In this document: positions 1 to 11,400 of the stretch, piece by piece | Layout of the letters: each line of letters begins with the position of its first letter | Position numbering within the stretch: the first letter of the stretch is position 1 | From: Daphnia pulex | Lineage: Eukaryota; Arthropoda; Branchiopoda; Diplostraca; Daphniidae | Assembly (NCBI RefSeq): GCF_021134715.1 | Contig: NC_060020.1 | Location: forward strand, 3,596,001 to 3,660,000 | Reading direction: 5' to 3' | DNA length: 64,000 nucleotides | Notes under the pieces: model-generated | What the model was told of the DNA's origin: nothing | Database searches by the model: none | The model's input: only the letters and a program-made list of their open reading frames with translations | Made by a program: the position numbers and the translations under genes

Positions 1-30
1 CCTTGTGGTGGTAATGAATCGATGAAAATG

Positions 31-1344
31 TTACCCCATTGATTTGGATATTCTCATTCCTCTACTGATGGGCGGTTGCGAGTTGCCTGCTGCTGCTGCT
101 GCTGCTGTTGAATTTTTGGTTCCAGCCAAAAGGATGGCCGTCTCCTTGCTGGAGGCTTTGCCTCTCGCTATGCCAGCAGCCGGAGCAGCCGATAGAGTAG
201 TAATGGCTCCGCCACTTTTAGCCCGCCGGATGATCCGCGTGCTATCGGGTGACGGGAACTGGTAGAGGAGTCCGTACTTTCCCCCGGTGTTGATCGGAGA
301 GCTGATGGGCTGGCTGACCACCACACCTTCCACTTGGCTACCTTCTCCGTCAAAGTCCATGGACGGGCCTTTGGGAGTGGCGGCCGGCCCGTCGGACGAC
401 GGCTCGGCGTAGAGTTTGAAATAGGCATAGAAGAGATAGACGACGGAGATGACGAACAGGATGATGGGGATCGTAAGGCAGTAAATGAGTTCGGCCCGGA
501 CTTTAGCGATATTGAGCTGGGTGATGGCCAGGGTGGGATCAATCAGTGAGTAGTAGCAGGAGAAATTGGCGCCCAGGATGCCGTAGGCCGAAGCGAACGT
601 GTTGTTGCATTCCACGTCGGGCGGATAGCCGCAGCCTTTGACGTTGGGCTGCAGCCGGGCCTCGTGGACGTGCAGCCCTTCGCCACCTTCATCCGCCAAG
701 GCGTACGCCCCCTCTTTCTCGTCTTCTTCCGGCAGGACGGATTGAATCCGATCGTCGTAACTGCTGGCGGATGAAGAGGCGCCCATCCCGAATAACCCGT
801 TGCTGGGCGACATGGGAAAGCTCTGCTGCTGCTGCTGCTGCTGGCCTTTGGTGTAGACGCTGCTCTTGACGCTTCTCTGCTCACTGAGCGGCGAATAGGC
901 CATGGATGACTTGTGCTGGACGATGCGATCACGAACGGAGCGGGCATCGGCGTCGCCGACTGGCACCGGACTGCGATATCGCACCCGAATGTGCCAGCAC
1001 TCGTAGACTTCCTTGGTGCAGCCTTCCCGGCACGAGCTCCACTGGCAGTTGGACAGGCCGCGATGGAAGCTGGCCTCGGTCGTTTCACAGATGACTGGCT
1101 CCGGATCAAACTCCATGTAAATGGTGGCCAGGGCCGGCTCGATGAAGAACGGCACCAGGAATAGGAAAATGAAAAGGCTGAAGACGGCCACCAAGCAGAA
1201 GAAGGCCGTCACATAGAAAAGGACATTCTCCCTTAATGAGGCCTTGTGCTCATCCATTTCAGAGGCCATTGTGCTGCTGCTGCTGCTGCTGCTGATGAGG
1301 ACGACACTGCCAGACGGGGTAAACCCATCAGGTTTGTCCTTCAA
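31..1344 (-). CDS. tipE: TipE, voltage-gated sodium channel accessory subunit
   Basis: A single open exon of 437 codons. TipE proteins are two-pass membrane proteins that raise surface expression and tune inactivation of Para-type sodium channels in arthropod neurons. Visible here: a cytoplasmic Ser-rich N-terminus (seven Ser at residues 18-24), a first membrane segment near residues 41-69 containing FFCLVAVFSLFIFLFLVPFF, a Cys-rich extracellular loop with the family signatures CQWSSCREGCTKEVYEC and PNVKGCGYPP, a second membrane segment near 287-309, and a 125-residue cytoplasmic tail with a short poly-Ala. A Gln run lies in the loop. Length is close to fly TipE (about 450). Met26 (1269) or Met30 could be the real start, because the first 25 residues are low complexity. 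It is divergent to a second TipE-family gene. Confidence 0.92.
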   Translation of the reverse strand: MKDKPDGFTPSGSVVLISSSSSSSTMASEMDEHKASLRENVLFYVTAFFCLVAVFSLFIFLFLVPFFIEPALATIYMEFDPEPVICETTEASFHRGLSNCQWSSCREGCTKEVYECWHIRVRYRSPVPVGDADARSVRDRIVQHKSSMAYSPLSEQRSVKSSVYTKGQQQQQQQSFPMSPSNGLFGMGASSSASSYDDRIQSVLPEEDEKEGAYALADEGGEGLHVHEARLQPNVKGCGYPPDVECNNTFASAYGILGANFSCYYSLIDPTLAITQLNIAKVRAELIYCLTIPIILFVISVVYLFYAYFKLYAEPSSDGPAATPKGPSMDFDGEGSQVEGVVVSQPISSPINTGGKYGLLYQFPSPDSTRIIRRAKSGGAITTLSAAPAAGIARGKASSKETAILLAGTKNSTAAAAAAGNSQPPISRGMRISKSMG

Positions 1345-2591
1345 GAAGCAAATCTAATTCACAACATTTCATTAATGGCATAATAACAAATCAAACGACA
1401 ATCAACTCTTAATTTATCCTTATTCTATATACAGTTGTGAATTTTTCAGAAAAGATGTTGAACCAGTGTTGAACTTACCTATGAATAACCAAACGCGTTG
1501 CTGTCCTGATCTTCTTCTTCGAGTGACCAGGGACAAATTTACATACAGGACAACTCGAGCAAACAACCACTCCTCCAGAACAACACCTGATATCTACGAG
1601 TACCGCTATGGACGTTGCGATCGACGATCGATTTTACCCCCTCTTCTCTCTCGCGATCCTAATGGAAATGAGAGTCGAGTTTTGTGGATTGCGATGCAAC
1701 AAAAAGGTGAGCCGACTCGACTAAACAAAGTGTTTTCGAAACATCACCAAAAAAAAACCCAATGATGGTGTCGTGCTGAAGTAATCTGAACGGTTGGGTT
1801 AGGCGTAACGTGAAGAAAAAACGGCCGTGGATAATGTCGCACTGCAGACTGTTTTAGAACGAGAAACCAACTTCATGTCTGGACGTCTAGAATACTACTC
1901 ACCAAACCGTCAAGTGAAGAGCGGAGCGGTCCTATCCCTAGATGGCAACCAAAAACTCCCCCAAACGATCCAACATATTAGAACAAACCCTCGCACAACC
2001 CTCTACATACTCTGCTCCACATAAATTTGACGGATGTGAAATTCCTTTACGGGTTCAACTTTTACGCCATCGAGGATTATGTTTTTAATAATATGCGTTT
2101 TTTTTTTCTTTTAAGGTTATAACAAAAGAAGCGAATGTAAGAGTTAAGGTCATCCCAAAACGTAACGGAGGGTATATCGAAGGGCGGAGTCGAGAAGCTG
2201 GCGTGATTCCGTCGCGCTCCGGATATTGAACTGCGCACTGCGGGCGGCGCAATGGTCAACCGCGGCGGATGGAGCTCTGCATCATCCAGGCAGAGCAGAA
2301 TACAAGTCGACTTGGTTTACAAAAAGCGAGACAGTGTATACAAGAAGCAAAAGATTCTCACTTGGTTTACATTTTTAGATTAGACTAGCCCCAAAACCCT
2401 CAGATAGATTTAGAAAACCAACCCAAATAATAAGTTGAATGGGAAATCTTTTTGAAACCGTTGATTTGTCTGCCACGGCAGTTTATTATTACACAGCAAT
2501 CGTCCCTGTTTGAAACCTAGACAGTTGATTGCAGACTACTTCTGTGTGTGTGTGTGCGTGTGTGTGTCGATTATTTTATAGCCAAGCAGAA
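1345..2591. promoter_or_regulatory. Divergent intergenic region between two TipE-family genes
   Basis: About 1.25 kb separates the start codons of the two divergent TipE-family genes, so it should hold both promoters and 5' leaders. A (GT)n tract lies at 2541-2567, just before the plus-strand start. Short open frames here show no family resemblance. No unambiguous TATA/initiator pair was found. Confidence 0.5.
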
Positions 2592-4542
2592 ATGGCTAAG
2601 CGACCGGTTAAGAAACCCGAATATCCCGAGGAAAGCCGCATTTGCGGTTTGATTTTCATCTTTCAGTTGATTGCCGTTTTGAGTGCTGTGTCGATCGTTT
2701 ACCTGACTGTGGCCACCTACGTGCCGTCCATCAAGGCCATCGCTTCCACCTACGAAGAAGCACCGGTATATTATCATTTGATTTTGAAAATTTTGAAAGG
2801 TTTCGTAATCAGCTTATATTTTCGATTTGACCGATTACGTTTACGTCATACCCGAAAAAAACCATCGCACACAGGTGATTTGCACGACAACTCTAGCCGA
2901 CGATTCCGTGGAAAACTGCACATGGTTATCCTGTTTCGAATGGTGCTTGACAAAATCGTCTGGTCTCTGCATGCAGATTTGGGTTTCGGTCCGACAGAAT
3001 GGCTCAGAGCTGGCATTCGATCAATGTCAAGATCGCGTTGAGAAATCGTGTACCACCGATGATTTGATTCCGACCCATCGACATCTGTGCAGAAAGGACC
3101 AGTGTGAAAATCTTCTAGGTATGTAATTACGTGTTTAGTCAACTTTTTTTTAAAAGTATCAGAATATTTGTGTTTAGATTCTTTTATTTTCTGTTTGATA
3201 CGTCTAGATGTATTTGCACGGTATTGTTTAGGTCATATAGTCGTAGTTTATGACATATTCTTTCACTCGAAAAATGCAGGTCTGTTTAACTGCACCAAAG
3301 GAGTTTGCGTCAACGTGACGTCTGCCATGACATGCAATAAGTTCACTAATCTTGGCCATCAAATCAGTTTGAAACAGCGCATTAACTGCCAATCTTTGGA
3401 CGGATTTTATACGTAAAACTTCATATATAGTTGAATTCACTTTCAAACTTTTAGAGTTGTTTCGCAAAAGTATTTTTGATTGTTGTATTATTTTAGTTGC
3501 ACAGCCAGTTACTGCATGGAAATTCTGAAGCCTTACTCGTGCGATCGCCGCTGTAGTGATATGAGCGTTCACGATCCTCAGGGATCGCAGATACGCAACG
3601 TCATCGTCGTCAACAACGATCGCCTGGTAATGGCCGGATGCCAGGGCTCCGTGTCGGAGCGGCCCAGCGGCGAAGTCATTTGGAATCCGGTTTCCGATCC
3701 TGGCGAAATTCTTTTGATCAGCTGTACTAATATTAACAGTTCCCCGACTGGACAGCTTTCGGCCATGGATTGCGTCAACGCCTCGCTAGTCCCGGCTAAC
3801 TATTTAAAGGACAATTTCAGTCTGCCCACTTTGATGTCTGTTTACCAAAATCAAACGGTCACCCGGCGGCTGCCAACGTCCTCGCATAGCGGCCGCCAAA
3901 TTCCACTCGAGAGCGAACTAACCATTTATAATCGAAGCAAGCTGCTAGTCAATCTAGAGGTATAGTGTGCCATCAGACAATAATATAATAACCAACCCTA
4001 TGTATAATAACTCTATATTTAATATTAACCAAACCATTTTATTCACTTATTATTGTATGGCTTTATAAAGTTTTGTGTCAATACGCTTCGCGACGAGTGT
4101 CGAGAATTTTTCGCCATTCACGGACGTGACGGCCGAGACCTGCGATCCCCGGCACGTTTCCCTTGCTACTACACGCCCGATAAAAACGACTCTGTCATTA
4201 CTAAATTCAATCGAAACAAAGTCATCTTCGATTTTGCACTATCGGCGGCCGTCCCGGGTGTCCTTTTCGTCTTCTCTTGCTCCTGTCTCGTCCTTTGCAC
4301 CAGGGTACAAGAAATTCACATATAAATTTCTCAAAAGCAATTTTGAATTATTTTTAGTGCGACCGTTTTATCTGCAGATCGTTGGAATAGGACCTGACGC
4401 TCACATGCAAATTATGGGATTCCGGCGTACGGCCGAGCTCAAGATGGAAGGTGCTAACGTGGAGGCCGAGTTGCTACCTGCGAATGACTCCAGCAATCGC
4501 AACGGGAAGACACATTCGAGCCAACAACGACCTGACGGCTAA
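2592..4542 (+). CDS. TipE homologue (Teh-like sodium channel accessory subunit), six exons
   Basis: Exons 2592-2765, 2875-3118, 3280-3412, 3497-3959, 4071-4304 and 4378-4542 join in frame to 470 residues. All introns are GT-AG. The first junction is fixed by homology: EEAPVICTTT aligns with DPEPVICETT of the neighbouring tipE. The protein has a membrane segment near residues 18-42, a long Cys-rich extracellular region with CTWLSCFEWCL (matching CQWSSCREGCT), several N-glycosylation sequons, a second membrane segment near residues 385-410, and a polar tail. The predicted role is an auxiliary subunit of the sodium channel. It is more divergent than its neighbour and has a longer loop. Which of the fly Teh1-4 genes it corresponds to cannot be settled by eye. 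Confidence 0.85.
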
Positions 4543-4546
4543 TAAA
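4541..4546 (+). terminator. Polyadenylation signal AATAAA overlapping the stop codon of the TipE homologue
   Basis: AATAAA begins within the TAA stop of the preceding gene. If used, the 3' UTR would be extremely short; further A-rich hexamers occur downstream, so usage is uncertain. Confidence 0.3.
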
Positions 4547-5900
4547 ACCATTTACAACATGTATAGAAAGTAAGAAAAAAAAGTTTGATGCAGTGCAATA
4601 AGACTGGTCGCGTTTCTCAAAATATTTTGAATTTCTTTTTTTTTTTTTTCAGAAAAGCCTGGCGACAATTTAGTTAGTATACACAGTACAATTAGTTATA
4701 CTCTTGGAAATGAGTACTACTCCTCTATACATTTGCTCGAAAATAAGCAAGCTTTAAATAATGCGGCAATCTTCTGAAATCCTTTTTATTCTTTTATCTT
4801 TTTGAAATCAGCTAAATATTCAATTCAAATACTGCACATAATCAACATGTTTCCATATATATCTTAATCCGGAAAACAGTGAGACTCCATTTGTGCGGGT
4901 TTCAATTTCATCAATCTGTTGACGGATGCAAATTGTGTTAAAAGGATTTGCGTCAGCAGTTAAAACTTAAAAGGCTTTGATTATTTTTCCTCCCCATTAA
5001 ATTTTTAAAATATACAGCGAACTACAATTCCATGCACACGTTCCATCTCAAGAATACGCATAAAATAAAATAAACTTGCAAATTACAATTTCATCTCCAT
5101 CATTATTTAACAAGAATATTTATAAAAATAACATTTTGAACATTTTGAAAACTATAAAAATAAAATCTTTTGATTTAATGGATTAAATAAACGAGTGTCA
5201 TGACGAGAAGAGGAAACGAACGAAATGCTGACGAAAATGTTTCGACTCGTTTGTGCCCAAGCCGAGTAACGATGCAAATTTTCGCTTATAGAATTGAGCA
5301 TCAAAACGAGCTCGATTCGAATTTTGGTTGACATTGGCAGATTCCTCTTGTCATGCAGATTCTTTAGATGCAAGTTTTTATTCGTTTCTGCAACGTTTTC
5401 GTAGGTAAAATTGTGAAAAAGAATCGAGTGGGAGAGACAATCGGGTGGAAGAAAACAAGATGGGCTCAGCGCGCGCTCGAAGAGCCAACGTCGTTTTGTG
5501 TTTCTTGTTCAACTTTATCGATTTTTACAGATTCGCCTACTGCTCGTAAAAATCTGCAACCAACAGATTCCGATAGAGAATTCTCTGCTGAATCGAGTGT
5601 TGGTATTTTGATAATGATTTACTTGAAAAATAACAGGTGGTGATAATTAATTGAAGAGCATTGCCAAAACGTGACGGGACCGACGAGCGAATCCAGCCAC
5701 TTTGGATGGGACGAAATTTTTTTAAAGAATTAGATTTCATATATTCCGATAGAATAGAACGTGATCTTTTCAATGGCGTTTTTTTAAATTTGATGCGATG
5801 ATTAGAAGTTGACGAAACAATTGGTAAAAGCCGAACGCAAAGCACAGTCCTACTGGCTGTCCACGGTTTTAGAGAAAAAGGGCCTCAGTTTTGGGCGTTC
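4547..5900. other. Intergenic, AT-rich
   Basis: About 1.35 kb between the TipE homologue and the BTB gene promoter. Apart from a 72-bp repeat copy at 5037-5108, no gene or RNA was recognised. Open frames here are short and without family features. Confidence 0.5.
5037..5108 (+). repeat. 72-bp direct repeat, copy 1 (upstream of BTB gene)
   Basis: Identical over 72 bp to 7028-7099, from CACGTTCCATCTCAAG to CATCATTATTT, with looser similarity continuing about 35 bp further (TTTATAAAAATAACAT..TTTTGAA). It contains overlapping AATAAA hexamers, so it may be the 3' end of a lost or duplicated gene. Confidence 0.9.
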
Positions 5901-5961
5901 ATTCTGGAACGTCCGCCACCCGACTACATATAGGCGACTCCCCCCTCCGCCTCCAGTCAGT
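5901..5961 (+). promoter_or_regulatory. TATA/initiator promoter with heat-shock-like element, BTB gene
   Basis: A TATA motif (ACATATAGG, TATA starting at 5929) is followed 30 bp later by an arthropod initiator TCAGT with its A at 5959, inside a CAGT repeat. This is the canonical spacing. Upstream at 5902-5909 is TTCTGGAA, a perfect two-unit heat-shock element (nTTCnnGAAn), followed by a one-mismatch third unit (TCC at 5912). The start codon lies 35 bp after the predicted start of transcription. Confidence 0.7.
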
Positions 5962-5993
5962 CAGTCAGTCTCAAGTCTCAACTCTCAACTAAT

Positions 5994-6823
5994 ATGGCAA
6001 GTCCATCCAAAATCCAGTCCCAAATAGAAAGAAACGTCATCAAAACAATGGGTGGCTTTGCCAGTATGTTTCACGATCAACATCGGTGTGATGTCCAGTT
6101 TCACTTCAAAGATGGAAAATCCATTGGTGCCCACATCTTAATTCTGTCAATCAGCAGCCCAGTATTTTCTGCCATGTTCCAGTCGGGTCTCTTAGAGTCT
6201 CAAACGCGTGAAGTGAACATCATTGACACTGAATTGGACATATTCTGGCAACTTCTCGACTACCTGTACACTGGCAGCGCACCCAAACTCTCTGATGAAA
6301 ACATCGCCAAACTACTCTTCGAGGCTGCGGATAAATACGCCGTCGAAAACCTTAAAAGTGAATGTCTCGAGGCTCTGCAGGAACGAGTGAGACTTGACAA
6401 CGTCGTCAACTTAATGGTGTGGTCAGACTTCCGATCAATCAAATCGGTTTTTGATGTGGCATTGGAATTCACCGTTAACAATTTTCGCAAGCTCATTGTC
6501 CAAGCCGACTTCGAGGACTTTCTTAAGAGTTATCCGGATTTGTGTTTGATGGTCATGAAACGTGTCGCTCTCCTTATTCCGTGTCAATGCGACCCGAATC
6601 AACCCGAAGATGAGGAAAGCGGGGACGAAGAAGAAGAAGATAAGGAGGATGAAGAAGAAGATGAGGAGGATGAAGAAGAAGATGAGGATGATGAAGGTAT
6701 TTTATTTTTAAATGCTTTATCCTTTTTAATTAATTAATTTTTGTTTGTTTGTCTTTAGCTGCCGATGATGATTTTGACGTTGTTTCTCTTGCTGCCGATG
6801 ATGATTCTGACGAAAGCGACTAA
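5994..6823 (+). CDS. BTB/POZ domain protein with BACK-like region and acidic tail (SPOP-like)
   Basis: Exons 5994-6696 and 6759-6823 give 255 residues; the 62-bp GT-AG intron lies inside the acidic tail. Residues about 28-125 form a BTB domain: the core CDVQFHF, then IGAHILILSISSPVFSAMF, TELDIFWQLLDYLYTG and LFEAADKYAVENLKSEC. A BACK-like helical region follows to about 200. The last 55 residues are almost purely Glu/Asp. Proteins like this usually bind Cullin-3 through the BTB domain and bring substrates for ubiquitination. No MATH domain is present, so it resembles the BTB half of SPOP/Roadkill or TDPOZ proteins, and its substrate is unknown. The start was chosen because it directly follows a clear promoter. 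Confidence 0.85.
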
Positions 6824-7027
6824 TGTAGATTCAGACATTATTCTGACCGAGTGAATAGAAAGGTTTTTCGTTTCCTTGTCTCATAAGTTTCTGTCATAAA
6901 TTTCCCAGCTCTTTTTGTTTTGTCGCGGTTTTGCATTGTCGTCGACGAATTGTAAATTTACTGCGAAGATTGCATCTATAAGTATTCTCGAATTTCTTGT
7001 TTGTGGTTCTGCTGCTTCCACGTTCTG

Positions 7028-7099
7028 CACGTTCCATCTCAAGAATACGCATAAAATAAAATAAACTTGCAAATTACAATTTCATCTCCATCATTATTT
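7028..7099 (+). repeat. 72-bp direct repeat, copy 2, holding candidate poly(A) signals of the BTB gene
   Basis: Identical to 5037-5108. Overlapping AATAAA hexamers at 7055-7065 lie about 235 bp after the BTB stop codon and would serve as its 3' end signal. The two copies bracket the whole BTB gene, 1,991 bp apart. Confidence 0.85.
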
Positions 7100-8483
7100 C
7101 ACGTGAACATTTATATAAAAATAACATCATTTTGAAATCTTGTATATTTCATCTCGGCCAAAATAATGGACATGAAAACTCTCTGGTTTGACCACGGTTT
7201 CAGTTTTTCCCATATCTGATATAGTTAAAAAAAGGAACTTAAAAAACATTGTGAAAGGGGGTCGGGGGGTGGGACAATTCATTTGAACACAAATAGTATT
7301 TACCAATCGAACACGCAGTGTATTGTCCAAGTGCAGACAGCAACGAGGAATGTGTCAGATTAATCTCAACGATTAACAACTGGGCAATTTTTTTTTTTTT
7401 AGTATTCCTCGCTCTTGGGGGCTGTAAGATTGAGCAATCAAACGGTTCCACTGCAACACGGAATAGTAAATATATGGTAACGAGAGAGAGAGAGAGAGAG
7501 AGAAAAAGTGCTTGTACATCGTGCCCAGCATCGAACGGAATGCGCGTGCACAGCAATCTTTTGCATAGACAGAAACATATGAACAGACTGTGGGCCCATT
7601 TTGTGGATGAGGAGAACACCACCACGAGCTAAATGAAGATAGTTCCTGGTATCTTGAAGTTGGTGCACAACATCATTTTGGCTATAACGGGCACATTGAA
7701 AACAGGGGGGAAAAAATAAGAACGGGAGTCTCAGAATTACACAGAATTTCATTACACACAGCGAGCTGGCAGTGCCATCTGAACACACGCAGGGTCTTTT
7801 CTCCCGGTTGAGGTACAAGACACGGGCTATATAGTATCAGGGAGGAAGGGGGGGCCATCCATGTTGGGAGATCTTTATTCAATTCGTTTCGGTAGACCTT
7901 ATACAGGGCATTGAAATAGATTCGACTACACTGAACGGTAGCCATTCCATTTGTGTGTGACCTTATCTAGAAACGAAACTTCAATTGAAATACAAAAAAG
8001 AAAATGACGCGGAAGATGTCCGCAAACACGCGGCTCCCACTCGAACACTATTGATTCTCAACACACAAACACGCACACACATTTTCAATGGGGGTGGGGA
8101 CGACAGACACAGAGGGGCAGTCATTCCAAATATTTTTTACAACTGATCAATTTAGGCCTCGGTAGAAATATAGTGTGGTAATAAGCATACAAATCCGGTT
8201 AAAAAAAGAGAAAAAACTGGATAAAAGACGAAAACTATCACAAAATAAAAGGAGGGGCAAATCAATTTTTTTCTTTTTTTTAAATTCTTCAGGATTGCGG
8301 CAGAGCCAATGAAAGAACGTGCTACCAAAATTCATTTAAGTCAGAAGAATATTTTAAAAAATAATAATAAAAAAAAGGGTCCCTGCTGTCGAGTGGCAGT
8401 GATTTCGACGCCCAAGTTATGAAACATATTTAAAACGATTAAAAATTACACATTTTAGTCTATATCGGTGATCTTTCCATATT
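7100..8483. other. Intergenic / 3' untranslated side of UTX
   Basis: About 1.4 kb downstream of the UTX stop codon (minus strand). It holds an (AG)n tract at 7482-7502 and several homopolymers. No gene was recognised. Part is presumably UTX 3' UTR; TTTATT on plus at 7871 reads AATAAA on minus and is one candidate signal. Confidence 0.4.
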
Positions 8484-11400
8484 TCAACACGATAACAAAG
8501 AAGTCGCAGATGTCGAGGGCACTGGCGTCGGCGGTTGCTGTATTTGTGGATTGAGCTGCGAATGGGAAAACGATTGAGAATAAAGACAAGAAATGACAAG
8601 ACGTACAAGTTTGAACACTTACCGGATGCAACACGAATGCATCATAGGTTTCGATCAGGTCTTCAAGGTGATACTCTTCCAAACAGACGAACCCTTCCAA
8701 GTTGGGACTGTGCCTGCGCGAGCAGTGCAAACAATGGACCACGTGCTTCTTCTCTTGCTCTTTGATGAAGAGCATGTTGAAGACTTCGTCCTCGCATTGA
8801 CCGCAATAGTGAGAGGCTTCGTTCTTGCCCCGGCCATGGAAACGGACCTGAACTCCTTTGGAGCGCACAAATTGAGTTATCAACTGGGTGTGACGTAGGG
8901 TCTTCATCAGGGTGTTCCTGTAATTTGAGAATGAGTCCGGGATTAGTCAAATGCGGCTCGCGACTGGCAGCTGTTGTTTCCCAACTGAAATTACCGAAGA
9001 AGTTCGAAAAGTTTCGAATCGGACACTTTAATGTTCCTCGCCAGGTTCCAAGATAAATGGATCATAGGCACGATACTTTTGAAGCTTTGCAGCTTATTCC
9101 ACTCGTAACGATCAATAGCTAGCTGATACTGCCTGCCAGTAATTGGTCCTACGTTCCACGCTATGTTGTTGCACCAACCAATCGCTTGCACCCAATGAAT
9201 GCAGCCTAAAAATAGCCAATAAGAAAATCATTTTTTTAAGAAAACGCTTCAAACGTCATCACTCAATGACTTTTTTTTTTTAATTATTATCTTACCGGAA
9301 TTGACCCATACAACGTCGCCTGGTCGCTGCAGAAATTTATAGACTGGAATATTGGCTTCCAGCAAGTCTTCCATCATCGGCCACCAGGATCCATGACTGA
9401 AGCTGATGTTGTTCCTGCAAATACCAATGATGATTAGAAATCACCTTATACGGTTTCTTGGCATTAAGAGAGAAAAAAACAAACAAAAAACTGTTAATTA
9501 CTTTTCGCAGAGATTGTGAATGGCTCCCCAATAGGCATCGGGCACTCCGAACCATTCGCAATCGCCCGGCCCAATGTTGATATTGATGGAGCAGAAATTG
9601 TTGTTCTCCTGGTGACCCGGCGTCCGACTCCCGGGCACCTTCATGTAAAGCTGGACAGTGTTCATGCCCAAAATAACGTGACCGACGTGCGTCAACATGT
9701 TACTGGCCGAGACGACGCGTGCAAAGGCCGGTAATTTCATGAGCTCCTGAAGCTGGGCCCGCCACTTTCTCTCGTCCGACAAATCGACGTTGGTTCCAAA
9801 CTTGATGGTCTTGTAGCCGTGCTTGCCGCGGCCTTTCTTGAGACCTAGTCCGACACGGTTCGACGTTCCGATCGAGTCCTTGGAATCCGAGTCGGAATCT
9901 AGGCGGTGACCTCCAACCGGATGTCCTCCGCTGGTCATCTTATCGTGTTCCTCCTACACAGCAGCAGCAACAATAACAACAACATTAGTTGGACCGCAAA
10001 TTTATTCAGTGCTCGACTATTATTACCTTGAGGCTCTCCTGGAAAGTGGAGGCTTGATATTGAGCGTACTTGGCAACCGTTGTGATGGATCGATGAGAAA
10101 TACACGCCCACCCGCGGCGACTTAATGTCGGGTCCCAGTTCTCATCTGGAGGTTGTTGCAACTGCGTTCTCACCTCGACTGGATGGTCGGCATTGGCTTC
10201 CACCAAAGTTTTCGTTGAGAACAATCCCAAATCTATCCATCATCAAAACAAAATAAAAAAGTTTCAAAATTAAAGATTAGAACCGATCGACGCACGGCAA
10301 GCTGCAATGATCAAAAGACTGACCCATTTTTAAGGCCGACGCCATGCCCCGCACGACGGCGATGGGATGCTTGAGGCAAAATTCTTGCAGCTGGATGCTG
10401 AAGGCATCTTTTTTACTCTCCAAGTAGACGCTCGGCGTGGGAGGCAAGAGTTGCTCGCGGGTCAACCGAATGGCGGGAGGTTCCGCCGGCTGAGGCGGAG
10501 GCATGCTGACTGATAAAATGTGGAAATGGCGCAAACCCTGGAAACCGACGGCTCCTGTTCAAAAGTCGGGAAGGAACGTTAATCAACATATTCATGCGAA
10601 CGCTAATTAATGCACGTGTGTTGTTCTTCTTTTTTTAAAAAATTTTTTTACCGCGACAAGAATCCAAAACTTCACGAGCCGACATGTTAATGTTGGCTTC
10701 TTTGAGTTGGCTGCTGCTGCTATTCGAGTCACTGCTGTTGCATTGGAATTTCTCCTCTTCCGTATCTGACGCATCTTCCATGATCTTGGAATAGCCACGA
10801 CCTGGGAAGCGCAAAAAGTTTTCAGTCAAGTTGGGCCCCGTGAAATTATTAACCCAACAACAACAACAACAACATACCTTTGAGGCCGCCACGATTACGC
10901 GGCGAGGAGGAACGTCCCATGGGTCCACCGATGGCCAAGACGGGCGTCGGTTCTTTTGCGATGCGTATATTGGATGGTGGGTTGTGGACGAGGTTGGTAG
11001 TGGCCGGTTGAGTCGGTGGTAAAGTCGCAGATGGCCCAACGACCGGCTGTGGCTGCTCTAAATCCAGTTCGCCCTCTTGAGCGAATTGCTTCAAAAGATC
11101 TTCGGCCAAAGAAGCAGCGATGTCCTTTTGCGACAACAAAGCCTTAAATATAAACAAAGAAACGGTCGTCATTCATTATTTTTGCAAGCGCACAACAAGG
11201 AAAAAGTTCACGGTTTACCTGCAACTCTTGGTCGCTTACTCCGGATGGAGACGAGAGGGCTGGAGGGCAAGACATATTCGTGTAAGGCTGTTGTTGCTGC
11301 TGCTGCTGTTGTTGTTGAGGAATTTGAGCTGAAGACGTTTGAGGTACGGCCGCTCGCGGGAAATTTTGTTGTTGCTGTTGGGGTAAGGCTGTTCCGCCAA

